Of a stretch of DNA of 64,000 nt, positions 9,832 through 17,495 are shown in pieces. The translations under genes and the position numbers were made by a program. The stretch is from TMED14 sp003507115. Its GTDB lineage: Bacteria; Bacteroidota; Bacteroidia; Flavobacteriales; Schleiferiaceae. The DNA lies in NCBI GenBank assembly GCA_943787925.1, contig CALSOH010000002.1, positions 496,001-560,000 of the forward strand. Direction: 5' to 3'. Position 1 is the first letter of the stretch. The number at the start of each line of letters is the position of its first letter. Below the pieces are notes generated by a model that had not been told where the DNA came from, did not search any database, and worked only from the letters and a program-made list of their open reading frames with translations.

Positions 9832-9916
9832 AAAAGCACGCCGCAGAGGCTTGCTTTTTGCTTTTTTATTTCTCCGCCGCATGCATGTAAACATGCCGCG
9901 GCAAGAAATAAAAAAA
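9832..9916. repeat. Two further inverted repeats between the cargo gene and tRNA-Gly
   Basis: Bases 9832-9858 form a hairpin (AAAAGCA with TGCTTTT plus GCC/GGC inside). On the minus strand it runs into GTTTTTTGGG, as a terminator would. Bases 9862-9916 form a longer imperfect palindrome whose arms begin TTTTTTATTTCT and end AGAAATAAAAAA, with GCCGC and CATG matches toward the centre. Both lie downstream of tRNA-Gly on the minus strand. No coding sequence is evident here. Confidence 0.55.
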
Positions 9917-9941
9917 CCAGCGCTTTCGGCGCTGGTTTTTT
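9911..9941 (-). terminator. Terminator of tRNA-Gly
   Basis: A perfect 13-base stem (AAAAAACCAGCGC with GCGCTGGTTTTTT) with a five-base loop, starting four bases past the CCA end of tRNA-Gly on the minus strand. The A and T arms make it symmetrical, so it could act on both strands. Confidence 0.85.
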
Positions 9942-9944
9942 GGG

Positions 9945-10020
<76 letters not shown>

Positions 10021-10030
10021 AGTAGGGCGA

Positions 10031-10060
10031 CAAAAATAGAAAGAAAAGTTCTGCGAACAA
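10031..10060 (-). promoter_or_regulatory. Promoter of tRNA-Gly (TTG-N19-TATTTTTG)
   Basis: On the minus strand TTG (10058-10060) is followed after 19 bases by TATTTTTG (10031-10038), a full match to the Bacteroidota consensus. The -7 element ends ten bases before the mature tRNA 5' end. Confidence 0.75.
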
Positions 10061-10079
10061 GCAATAATCCCTGGAAAAT

Positions 10080-12680
10080 TTAGCCTTTTCCGAAGCGTTC
10101 TTTCCAACGCTGCAAAAGCAATAAAGCTTCCATCGGAGTTAATGCATCGGGATCGACCTCCGCTAATTCCGATTTCCAGGCGAGCGTTTCGGGTTCTTCC
10201 CACTGAATGAAGGAGAGTTGCATAGACCCACTTCCTTGAGAGGCCTCCTGGGAAGATCCTTCGGTACTTTCTCCGTGCAGTGCTTCCAATTCCGTGAGCA
10301 CCTCCTGGGCGCGAAGGACCACGGGCTTGGGCATACCTGCCATACGCGCCACATGAATGCCAAATGAGTGGTTCGATCCCCCGGGAGCCAATGTCCGCAA
10401 AAAGACCATTTGACCGGCCTCCTCCAAGATGGATACATGGCGATTGGCGATACGCGGCCAATGGGCTTCAAGGGCATTCAGCTCGTGGTAATGTGTGGCA
10501 AAAAGGGTCAGAGGACGGAAGGGATGCTGGTGCAAGTACTCGGCAATGGATTGGGCGATGCTGAGGCCGTCGTAGGTGGCGGTACCGCGGCCAATTTCAT
10601 CGAGAAGAACCAGGCTTCGCTCGGTTAAGCCGTGCAAGATGCTGGCTGTTTCGGCCATTTCGACCATAAAGGTGGATTCCCCTTCGCTCAAGTTATCGCT
10701 GGCCCCGACGCGCACAAAGAGTCGGTCCAATAAGGGAAGCTGGGCGGATTCTGCCGGCACATAGCCTCCCATTTGCGCCATGATGGCATGGAGGGCGGTT
10801 TGACGCAATAGGGCAGACTTACCACTCATGTTGGGTCCCGTGATGATCCACATTTGCTCCTCGTTCGCGCTCAAATGCACATCATTCGGTATGTAGGGGC
10901 TGGCATCGGGCAAGCGTTGCTCAATCACCGGGTGTCGGCCCTGAACGACCGCCCAATCGAGCCCGTCCGAAAAGGTCGGTCGGCACCACCGGTGGCGCTG
11001 GGCGAGATGGGCCAGGGTCAAGAGCACATCGACGGCCGCCATACTGCGCGCCGTGGCGAGTAAGGTATGGACATGGGCTTGGGATGCGGTGACGAGTTCT
11101 AGGTAGAGGCGTTGTTCGAGGGTATGCACCTTCTCATCTGCTTCCAAGATTTCGGTCTCTAGGGTTTTGAGCTCCTCGGTGATGTAGCGCTCCGCATTCA
11201 CCAGAGTTTGCTTCCGTATCCACTCGGCAGGAACGCGGTCTTTCTGGGTGTTGCGCACTTCGAGGTAGTAGCCAAAGACGGAATTAAAGGCCACCTTCAG
11301 CCCTTGGATGCCCGTTGCTTCTGTTTCTCGCGCCAAAATGGCCTCCAAAACTTGGTTCGCATCGCGTTTTAAGTTTTTGTAGCGGTCCAATTCTGCGTGG
11401 TAGCCTGGTCGGAAGAGACCGCCCTTGCTGGCCACGGCTGGCGGCTCATCGGCGAGCGCCCCGAGGGTCGCTTCCCGCCATGAGGCCATGGGGTCTAAAC
11501 GTTCGAGGTATGGCATCCAAGCCCCTTCCCCGTTGAGCTCGGCCCCCAGTGCCTCCACGGCCTCCAAGGATTGCGCTAAGCGCTGCAGTTCGCGAGGACC
11601 AATTCGTCCGGTAGCCAGACGGGTAGCCATGCGCTCCATGTCTCCAAGTTGGCCCAACAGGGCGCGCAGGTGTTCGCGTTGCTCTGTTTCGGCGAGTCCC
11701 GCTGCCACCGCATTCTGCCGTTCTAGAATGGCCGCCTCTTCGACCAAGGGCAAGGCCAACCAACGTCGCATCCAACGTCCCCCCATGGGGCTCGCGGTAT
11801 GATCTAGGACATCCAAAAGGGTCATTCCTCCCCCATGCGCGGTGCTAAACAACTCGAGGTTACGGAGGGTGAACTTGTCCATCCACAAATGGGTGGCCGG
11901 GCGCAGTTGTTGGACCGTCAAAATATGTTGGGTCGCCGTGTACTGGGACTGTCGGAGATAGTGTAAAAGGGCCCCGGCGGCTACCACGGCAAGGGGAGCA
12001 TCCTCCAGGCCGAAACCTTTGATACTTTGGCTCCCAAATTGGGTTTGAACCGCCTCCTGCGCATACTCGGATTGAAAGACCCAGTCTTCCAAACTTGAGG
12101 GCGTCCGGCTGCCCAACAATTGCTGCCCGAGCTCTGTTCGATGCCGGCGATTGTAGACCACTTCGGAGGGATGAAAGGTGGTCATCCACTTCACCGCCTC
12201 AGCGGGAAGGCTTTGGGCCACCCAGAATTCCCCCGTGGACACGTCCAGAAATGCCAACCCAACCTCCCCGGCCTCTTCATGGAAGCAGGCCAGATAATTG
12301 TTTGATTTGGATGGCAACAAGCTGTCTTGGTGGGCGATGCCGGGTGTCACCACTTCGGTGACGCCGCGCTTGACAATGCCCTTGACCGACTTGGGGTCCT
12401 CCAATTGCTCGCAAACCGCCACTTTGAAGCCCGCCTTGACCAAACGTGGCAAATAGGTGTCCAAGGAATGGTGGGGAAAGCCCGCCAATTCCATGTCCGC
12501 AGCCGCCCCATTGCTGCGCTTGGTGAGAGTAATCTCCAGGGCTTTCGAGGCCTTGATCGCGTCCTCACCAAATGTTTCATAGAAATCCCCGACGCGGAAA
12601 AGCAGGAGCGCTTCCGGGTACTCGGCCTTGAGGGCATAGTACTGACGCATAAGGGGGGTTTCTTTGGATGCAGAAGCCAT
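10080..12680 (-). CDS. mutS: DNA mismatch repair ATPase MutS
   Basis: 866 residues, the usual length for MutS1. The N-terminal mismatch-recognition domain has the Phe-x-Glu motif (GDFYETFGEDA, Phe33 and Glu35) that wedges into mispaired bases. Core and lever domains follow. The ATPase domain carries the Walker A motif GPNMSGKS at about residue 615, a Walker B region LVLLDEIGRGT and the ATHYHEL signature. The C-terminal stretch (about 800-866) is acidic and Ser/Gln-rich. MutS dimers find mismatches and recruit MutL to start repair. The gene is divergent from the SpoU methyltransferase gene across a 41-base gap, in which TATCTTCG on the minus strand (12711-12718) is a near-match to the -7 consensus. 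Confidence 0.98.
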   Translation of the reverse strand: MASASKETPLMRQYYALKAEYPEALLLFRVGDFYETFGEDAIKASKALEITLTKRSNGAAADMELAGFPHHSLDTYLPRLVKAGFKVAVCEQLEDPKSVKGIVKRGVTEVVTPGIAHQDSLLPSKSNNYLACFHEEAGEVGLAFLDVSTGEFWVAQSLPAEAVKWMTTFHPSEVVYNRRHRTELGQQLLGSRTPSSLEDWVFQSEYAQEAVQTQFGSQSIKGFGLEDAPLAVVAAGALLHYLRQSQYTATQHILTVQQLRPATHLWMDKFTLRNLELFSTAHGGGMTLLDVLDHTASPMGGRWMRRWLALPLVEEAAILERQNAVAAGLAETEQREHLRALLGQLGDMERMATRLATGRIGPRELQRLAQSLEAVEALGAELNGEGAWMPYLERLDPMASWREATLGALADEPPAVASKGGLFRPGYHAELDRYKNLKRDANQVLEAILARETEATGIQGLKVAFNSVFGYYLEVRNTQKDRVPAEWIRKQTLVNAERYITEELKTLETEILEADEKVHTLEQRLYLELVTASQAHVHTLLATARSMAAVDVLLTLAHLAQRHRWCRPTFSDGLDWAVVQGRHPVIEQRLPDASPYIPNDVHLSANEEQMWIITGPNMSGKSALLRQTALHAIMAQMGGYVPAESAQLPLLDRLFVRVGASDNLSEGESTFMVEMAETASILHGLTERSLVLLDEIGRGTATYDGLSIAQSIAEYLHQHPFRPLTLFATHYHELNALEAHWPRIANRHVSILEEAGQMVFLRTLAPGGSNHSFGIHVARMAGMPKPVVLRAQEVLTELEALHGESTEGSSQEASQGSGSMQLSFIQWEEPETLAWKSELAEVDPDALTPMEALLLLQRWKERFGKG

Positions 12681-12702
12681 AAATGGGCAGGAAAACAGGG
12701 GT

Positions 12703-12710
12703 TACCTTTG
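12703..12710 (+). promoter_or_regulatory. -7 element TACCTTTG for the SpoU methyltransferase gene
   Basis: TACCTTTG matches TAnnTTTG and ends 11 bases before the ATG at 12722. It directly adjoins a near-match on the opposite strand for mutS, so the divergent genes appear to share one compact promoter region. It also argues against the upstream in-frame ATG at 12683 as the start. Confidence 0.55.
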
Positions 12711-12721
12711 CGAAGATAACC

Positions 12722-13249
12722 ATGCAAAAACGTCTAACTACGGAACTCGGTCGGATGACAGGGGAAGAATACGCCACTTCCCCCAAAACGCCCGTGTGGA
12801 TCATCCTCGAAAACGTTCGAAGTGCGCACAATGTGGGCTCTTTCTTTCGTACAGCCGATGCCTTTGGCTGCGGGGGGATCTCCCTTTGCGGCTATACGGC
12901 CCAGCCACCGCACAAGCAGGTAGACAAAGTCGCCCTCGGTGCCACGGACAGTGTGCCTTGGTTGGGATTTGACGATGCCCCGGCGGCCATTGCTGAGGCC
13001 AAAGCGGCAGGCTACCTCGTTCTGGGGGTTGAGCAGGCCCATGGAGCCATTTCTCTAGAGGATATGCCTTGCCCCGAAGGGGGAATTGCGCTAGTTTTTG
13101 GCAACGAAGTCGATGGCGTAGAGGCCGACACCCTCGCGGTCTGCGATGGCGCGGTGGAAGTGCCCCAATTTGGCATGAAGCACAGTTTGAACGTCAGCGT
13201 TTGCGGAGGCGCCGTCCTTTGGGAAGCCACCCGCCGCTACCGACTCTAA
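12722..13249 (+). CDS. SpoU/TrmH-family RNA 2'-O-methyltransferase
   Basis: 175 residues, starting MQKRLTTEL at the ATG at 12722. The SPOUT trefoil-knot fold is shown by its three motifs: an early N-VRSAHNVGSFFRTADAFG segment, a central ALVFGNEVDGVEADTL segment, and a late VEVPQFGMKHSLNVSV segment. These bind S-adenosylmethionine and place the catalytic Arg and Asn. It transfers a methyl group to a ribose 2'-OH in tRNA or rRNA; which RNA cannot be told. The short length, with no N-terminal RNA-binding extension, resembles TrmL or TrmH more than RlmB. It is transcribed alone, divergent from mutS and convergent with the small membrane protein gene 10 bases downstream. Confidence 0.93.
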   Translation: MQKRLTTELGRMTGEEYATSPKTPVWIILENVRSAHNVGSFFRTADAFGCGGISLCGYTAQPPHKQVDKVALGATDSVPWLGFDDAPAAIAEAKAAGYLVLGVEQAHGAISLEDMPCPEGGIALVFGNEVDGVEADTLAVCDGAVEVPQFGMKHSLNVSVCGGAVLWEATRRYRL

Positions 13250-13259
13250 ACCCTTTTTT

Positions 13260-13478
13260 CTATTTGGTGATCCATCCCCAAAATTGCTTGTGCAGGGCAG
13301 GAATCGCTATGGCCATGAGGGGCACCAAAATCAGGGTAAATACCAAGGTTTTCACCAGCTGCGGCAGGTCCGCCAGCAAGGGGAAAAGCAGGGCAAACAT
13401 CACGTTCACTACGGGGTAAACGAAGAGCCAGGAGATGACGATCATCTTCCAGCGTTTGGGTTGGGGGCTTGCACTCAT
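13260..13478 (-). CDS. Small two-helix membrane protein
   Basis: 72 residues with two strongly hydrophobic helices (about 12-34 and 41-62) separated by ADLPQLV and ending in FWGWITK. The pattern PKRWKMIVISWLFVYPV followed by LVFTLILVPLMA resembles the C-terminal membrane part of proteins that carry an antibiotic-biosynthesis-monooxygenase-like domain at the N-terminus, but here that domain is missing. It is therefore probably a stand-alone inner-membrane protein of unknown function. It lies downstream of the OmpA lipoprotein gene on the same strand but is separated from it by a terminator. Confidence 0.7.
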   Translation of the reverse strand: MSASPQPKRWKMIVISWLFVYPVVNVMFALLFPLLADLPQLVKTLVFTLILVPLMAIAIPALHKQFWGWITK

Positions 13479-13490
13479 AAACGTTTAGAT

Positions 13491-13518
13491 AAAAAAAAGA
13501 GGGGCCGAGGCCCCTCTT
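13491..13518 (-). terminator. Terminator of the OmpA lipoprotein gene
   Basis: A ten-base perfect stem (AAGAGGGGCC with GGCCCCTCTT) and a GA loop, with an eight-base A run that reads as a T tract on the minus strand, 17 bases after the ompA-like stop. Confidence 0.85.
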
Positions 13519-13535
13519 CAAGAATGAATCCAGAA

Positions 13536-14270
13536 TTACTGGATGAATTGGAATTCTACACGGCGGTTGTGCACGTTCTTCTTGCTGAGAAGCTCCGATT
13601 CGCCTTTAGACACCACCTCGAAGCGTGCTTCAGAGATGCCGAAGGTGGTTGTCAATACGCGAACTACGGCCTTGGCACGACGCTCACCTACTTTGAGGTT
13701 AACGCGCTCAGAGCCGGTTGCATCCGCGTGACCCACCACGCGCAAGCGCAAGCTGGGGTTGGTCTTCATCATTTTAGCTACTACGGCCAATTTCGCCTCA
13801 TCTTCTACGCTGACCGTAGCCGAGTTGGTGGCAAAGTGTACTTCAGGAATGAAGGCCTCTGCTACTTGCGTAGTGACCGTACCCTCGATTTTCTTGCCTT
13901 GGAAGTTAACCAAAGCGCCAGCGGGGGTGTTGGCTTCTTGGTCCTTGGAATCGACTACGCCGTCGCCGTCGCTGTCCAATTCACGGCCTGAACCGTCTAC
14001 GCGGGCACCGCGCTGGGTAAAGGGATCCGTATCCAATTCGTGGCGGATACCGTCACCGTCCAAGTCCAACGCACGGCCAGAACCGTCAACGAGGGCACCT
14101 TTGGGAGTGTTTGCTTCGAGATCGAACGCATCAGAGACGCCGTCTCCGTCTGAGTCCGCTTGAACTTTCGCCAAGTCGCCCTTCAAGGTGCCTACTTGCT
14201 CTTCGAGTTCTTTGATGTTTCCGCAGGAGGCCAACGCCAAGGCGGCAACTCCCAAAACCGCATATTTCAT
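13536..14270 (-). CDS. OmpA-family lipoprotein with thrombospondin type 3 calcium-binding repeats
   Basis: 244 residues from the ATG at 14270; an in-frame TTG at 14279 is less likely. The signal peptide ends in ALASC, a lipobox. A short coiled segment (IKELEEQVGTLKGDLAKV) follows, then three acidic repeats of the type DSDGDGVSDAFD with GALVDGSGR between them, typical of calcium-binding TSP3 repeats. The C-terminal 110 residues are an OmpA/MotB peptidoglycan-binding domain (VVGHADATGSERVNLKVGERRA, then NRRVEFQFIQ). It should tie the outer membrane to the cell wall. Its promoter lies inside the end of folK, and a strong terminator follows, so it is probably transcribed alone. Confidence 0.92.
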   Translation of the reverse strand: MKYAVLGVAALALASCGNIKELEEQVGTLKGDLAKVQADSDGDGVSDAFDLEANTPKGALVDGSGRALDLDGDGIRHELDTDPFTQRGARVDGSGRELDSDGDGVVDSKDQEANTPAGALVNFQGKKIEGTVTTQVAEAFIPEVHFATNSATVSVEDEAKLAVVAKMMKTNPSLRLRVVGHADATGSERVNLKVGERRAKAVVRVLTTTFGISEARFEVVSKGESELLSKKNVHNRRVEFQFIQ

Positions 14271-14275
14271 GTGTG

Positions 14276-14773
14276 TCAATTTTCAATTGTTTGGTGCAAA
14301 TGTATCAAATTTTCGTCGCTGCAACGGGTTAGAAGCTCCGAGACGGTGCATTTTTGGATGGGATGCTTCCATTCCCCCCAATGTTCGGCCAGCGGATGCA
14401 GTACAAAGCGCCGAATTTCCATTCGCGGATGTGGAACTATCACGGTATCAACTCGGTACTCGCCTCCGCTCCAAAGGATGAGATCGATGTCCATGCGGCG
14501 ATTTTCGTAGGTCGTGGCCGATAGATTTCGGACCCGTCCCAGGCGTTTTTCCACCTCCAGAGCCCATGCCATCAGCACTTCCAATGGCTCCTCCCAATGC
14601 ACCTCGAACACTTGATTGAGGAAATCAGGTCCCTGAAAGCCCCAGGCAGGGGTCTGCCAAACCGAACCGGCGCGGATGATTTCGACCTTTTCTGAAAGGA
14701 CCTCTCGGGCTTCGGCCAAAGCTTGGGATGCATCCAGCGCATTGCTCCCGAGCATGAGAAGGACCCGATGCAT
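14276..14773 (-). CDS. folK: 2-amino-4-hydroxy-6-hydroxymethyldihydropteridine pyrophosphokinase
   Basis: HPPK makes 6-hydroxymethyldihydropterin pyrophosphate in folate synthesis. The family's N-terminal LGSN motif appears in MHRVLLMLGSNALDASQ. WQTPAWGFQGPDFLNQV and the catalytic segment RRMDIDLIL with nearby PHPRM follow, in the expected order and spacing. The start at 14773 places LGSN at the usual distance from the N-terminus (165 residues in total). An in-frame ATG at 14812 would add 13 residues not seen in the family and leave only 17 bases to the divergent sppA. The stop lies five bases before the OmpA lipoprotein ATG. Confidence 0.94.
   Translation of the reverse strand: MHRVLLMLGSNALDASQALAEAREVLSEKVEIIRAGSVWQTPAWGFQGPDFLNQVFEVHWEEPLEVLMAWALEVEKRLGRVRNLSATTYENRRMDIDLILWSGGEYRVDTVIVPHPRMEIRRFVLHPLAEHWGEWKHPIQKCTVSELLTRCSDENLIHLHQTIEN
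14297..14324 (-). promoter_or_regulatory. Promoter of the OmpA lipoprotein gene (TTG-N17-TACATTTG)
   Basis: On the minus strand TTG (14322-14324) and TACATTTG (14297-14304) are 17 bases apart and lie within the 3' end of folK, 26 bases before the ATG at 14270. Confidence 0.65.
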
Positions 14774-14829
14774 CTGCCCGGTAGGATGTACCTTGGTTAC
14801 TTGGTTTTTCACTTGAACGCAAATCTCCG

Positions 14830-16533
14830 ATGAAAATCTTCTTTTCCAGCTTTTTTGGGGTCTTGGCAGCCATCTTCTTTCTCATCCTCTTGGGTGTGGG
14901 ACTCGCGAGTGTGCCGGCGAGCGAGCCAAACATTGATGGCAACACCACCTTAATTGTGCACCTTGACGGCCTCATTCAAGACCGCCCAACCTCCTCCATG
15001 GCCTTCTTGGAAGAACTGCTCGACCAGCCCCTCACCCTTTCGCTCACGGAAACCCTCTTGGCCCTGGATGCCGGAGCGGAGGATGAGCGCATAGAGGCCG
15101 TCCGGATCGAAATGGGACTCATGGATATGGGCTACGCCAGCATTCAGGAGCTGCGTTCCGCCATCCATCGCCTTGAAGCCCAGGGCAAACCGGTCCACGT
15201 CTACGCCAAAGTCTACACGCAGAAAATGCTCTACCTGGCACGCGCTGCCTCCCATCTCTACATTGCTCCCGGGGGCTTGGTGGAATTCTCTGGGCTGAGC
15301 GCTTCGCCCCTCTACTTCAAAGGCGCCCTGGATAAATTAGGCGTTCAAGCACACCTGATCCGTGGTTCGGACAATATTTTCAAAAGTGCCGGCGAGCCCT
15401 TCATTGCTGACGAGATGTCGGAGGCGAATCGCCGTCAAATTCAAGAGCGCCTTCAATCCATCTATACCGGCATTCTAGCCAATCTGCATAGCGATGGGTT
15501 GGATACCGCCGCTTTGAATGCCCGAATTGTAACCAACCCCCTCTTCTCAGCGGAAGAGGCCCTCGCCTTTGGCCTGGTCGACGAAATCAGCTACGGCTGG
15601 CCCGTGGGCGGAGCGGAGGACTGGATGGACCTGGCCGACTACTACAGCGCCCTCGAAGAGCCCTCCGGCAAACAAAAAATCGCCGTCATCGTGGCAGAAG
15701 GCGATGTGCAAGACGGAAGCGGCAGCGATGGCGTCATTACCGATGGCAGCCTGGTGGCCGCCCTGGACAAAGTGCGTGAGCAAAAGCGCATCGGGGCCGT
15801 GGTCCTGCGCATCAATTCCCCCGGCGGTTCTGCCTTGGCATCCGACATGATTTGGCAAGCCGTAGTCGAACTAGCTGCCGAAAAGCCCGTCATCGTCTCC
15901 ATGGGCGATGTAGCCGCCTCCGGTGGCTACTACATCGCCGCTCCCGGACAAGAAATCTTCGCCAGCCCTGCTACGATCACCGGCTCCATCGGGGTGTTCG
16001 GATTGCTATTCAGCGCCGAAGACCTGATGCACAACACCTTGGGCATCAAGAGCCAGCCCGTCGGCACCCATCCCTTGGCCTCCGCCTTGCAACTGGATCA
16101 AGTCCCCAGTCCCGCTATGCTTGCCGTCCTCCAACAAAACGTAGACCGCACCTACAACCGCTTCAAGGACATCGTCGCTGCTGGACGTCAAATGGACCGC
16201 CCACAGGTGGACAGTATTGCGCGCGGCCATGTATACACGGGTTCCGACGCCCTCCAGCTGGGCCTCGTGGACCAAGAAGGCGGCTTCCTAGACGCCCTGA
16301 AGCGCGCCCACGAGCTGGCCGGTTATAATGAGCCTGCCCGCATCGTCTTCTACCCCGACGAGTTAGATCCGTTGGAAGAGGCATTGGCTGTCCTCGGGGC
16401 CAAAACCCAAAGCGCCTGGCAGTCCTGGACCTGGGGCACTTCCGCTCAATGGCTCCAAAAAATCCAGTCCGAATGGAACGCCCTCCAAACCCACCAAGGC
16501 GTCCAAATGCGTGCCCAATCCCTCAACCTCTAA
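14830..16533 (+). CDS. sppA: Signal peptide peptidase SppA (67 kDa type)
   Basis: 567 residues, the double-length form found in Proteobacteria and Bacteroidota. One N-terminal membrane helix (FFSSFFGVLAAIFFLILLGV) anchors it. The first half carries the catalytic-Lys region (SASPLYFKGALDKLGV, Lys near residue 163). The second half carries the nucleophile in GDVAASGGYYIAAPG (Ser near residue 362) and the motif RINSPGGSALASD. In this family a tandem repeat of crotonase-like folds forms a bowl, with the Ser and Lys coming from different halves. It degrades cleaved signal peptides in the inner membrane. The transporter gene starts six bases downstream, suggesting one transcript. Confidence 0.96.
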   Translation: MKIFFSSFFGVLAAIFFLILLGVGLASVPASEPNIDGNTTLIVHLDGLIQDRPTSSMAFLEELLDQPLTLSLTETLLALDAGAEDERIEAVRIEMGLMDMGYASIQELRSAIHRLEAQGKPVHVYAKVYTQKMLYLARAASHLYIAPGGLVEFSGLSASPLYFKGALDKLGVQAHLIRGSDNIFKSAGEPFIADEMSEANRRQIQERLQSIYTGILANLHSDGLDTAALNARIVTNPLFSAEEALAFGLVDEISYGWPVGGAEDWMDLADYYSALEEPSGKQKIAVIVAEGDVQDGSGSDGVITDGSLVAALDKVREQKRIGAVVLRINSPGGSALASDMIWQAVVELAAEKPVIVSMGDVAASGGYYIAAPGQEIFASPATITGSIGVFGLLFSAEDLMHNTLGIKSQPVGTHPLASALQLDQVPSPAMLAVLQQNVDRTYNRFKDIVAAGRQMDRPQVDSIARGHVYTGSDALQLGLVDQEGGFLDALKRAHELAGYNEPARIVFYPDELDPLEEALAVLGAKTQSAWQSWTWGTSAQWLQKIQSEWNALQTHQGVQMRAQSLNL

Positions 16534-16539
16534 CCCGGT

Positions 16540-17223
16540 ATGGACCATAGCCTTTCCCCAAAAAAGCAGCAAGACGCCCTTTGGCTCTACATGCTTCTGG
16601 CCGGTCTCTTTACCGCCGCCCTTGTGGTCTGCAACTTGGTTGCCAACAAATTCATTTCCATTGATTTAGGCTTTCACACCTTCGTCATTTCTGCGGGAGT
16701 CCTCCCCTATCCGCTGACGTTTTTAGTCACCGATTTGCTGTCCGAATTCTACGGCAAGCGCCGCACCCACATCGTCGTCCTCAGCGGCTTTGCCATTCTC
16801 CTCTTCGTCCTCGGCGTCCTTTGGCTGGGAGCCCAATTCTCCGCCATCGACGGTTCACCCGTCAGCGATGCCGCCTACAGCCAAGTCTTTGGCAATTCCC
16901 AGCGCGTCATTCTGGCCTCCATGGCCGCCTACCTCGTGGCTCAACTGGTGGATGTTCGGCTCTTTCACTTCTGGAAGGATCTGACCAAGGGCAAGCAGCT
17001 TTGGGTCCGAAACAACTTTTCCACTATGCTCTCCCAATTCGTGGATACCCTCCTCGTGGTGGGCATCATTTTCTACGACCGCGAATCTCTGGGCACTATC
17101 ACTTCCATGGTCCTCGATGGCTGGCTTTTCAAAGTGCTTTGCGCCGCCCTGGACACCCCGTTGATGTATGCCGGCGTTTGGGCCTTCAAACGCTACTTCG
17201 GGAAGGGGGAGTTGGAGGGCTAG
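16540..17223 (+). CDS. Queuosine precursor transporter (YhhQ/VUT family)
   Basis: 227 residues with about six membrane helices. The family signatures are present: NLVANKFISIDLGFHTFVISAG, then PLTFLVTDLLSEFYGKR, and NNFSTMLSQFVDTLLVVGI near the end. YhhQ proteins take up preQ0/preQ1 for tRNA queuosine synthesis across the inner membrane. The gene follows sppA by six bases. Its last codons (GAG GGC then the TAG stop) are themselves part of the GGCTAGGA-type repeat that fills the downstream gap. Confidence 0.9.
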   Translation: MDHSLSPKKQQDALWLYMLLAGLFTAALVVCNLVANKFISIDLGFHTFVISAGVLPYPLTFLVTDLLSEFYGKRRTHIVVLSGFAILLFVLGVLWLGAQFSAIDGSPVSDAAYSQVFGNSQRVILASMAAYLVAQLVDVRLFHFWKDLTKGKQLWVRNNFSTMLSQFVDTLLVVGIIFYDRESLGTITSMVLDGWLFKVLCAALDTPLMYAGVWAFKRYFGKGELEG

Positions 17224-17333
17224 GGAGCGCCTTCGGCGCGCTAGGAGGGCTAGAGGGCTAGGGAGCTAGGGGCAGGAGGCTAGGAGGCTAGGAGGCTAGG
17301 AGGCTAGGAGGCTAGGAGGCTAGGAAGCTAGGA
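17218..17333 (+). repeat. GGCTAGGA tandem octamer repeat and related CTAG-rich sequence
   Basis: Six exact tandem copies of GGCTAGGA run from 17278 to 17325, followed by a seventh with one change (AGCTAGGA, 17326-17333). Looser versions (GGCTAGGG, GCTAGGAGG, GGCTAGAGG) fill 17218-17277, beginning at the last Gly codon and TAG stop of the transporter gene. CTAG is normally rare in bacterial DNA, so this density stands out. Confidence 0.9.
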
Positions 17334-17436
17334 AATCCATAGAAAGTCCCGGCGCGCAGCGAAGGTCTACCACGAAGTTTAAGGGTAAAAGAGATTAAAC
17401 GTTTAAGCGAAAAAGCTACAGCGCATAGCGCGTGCT

Positions 17437-17495
17437 CTCTAGCTTTCTAGCCAAAGCGCGAAGCGCGTGTTCTCTAGCCACCTAGCCCTCTAGCC
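17437..17495 (-). repeat. Inverted CTAG-rich counterpart repeat
   Basis: The sequence CTCTCTAGCTTTCTAGCC, then CTCTAGCCACCTAGCC and CTCTAGCC, is the reverse complement type of the GGCTAGG motifs at 17218-17333. It ends in the Gly codon and TAG stop of the convergent DUF2797 gene. Between the two arms (17334-17436) are a palindrome TTAAACGTTTAA (17395-17406) and GCGC-rich pieces, with no reading frame that looks real. Confidence 0.8.

Noticed and set aside
17218..17495. CTAG repeats as a CRISPR array
   Set aside because: The units are eight bases long with no spacers of constant length and no cas gene nearby.
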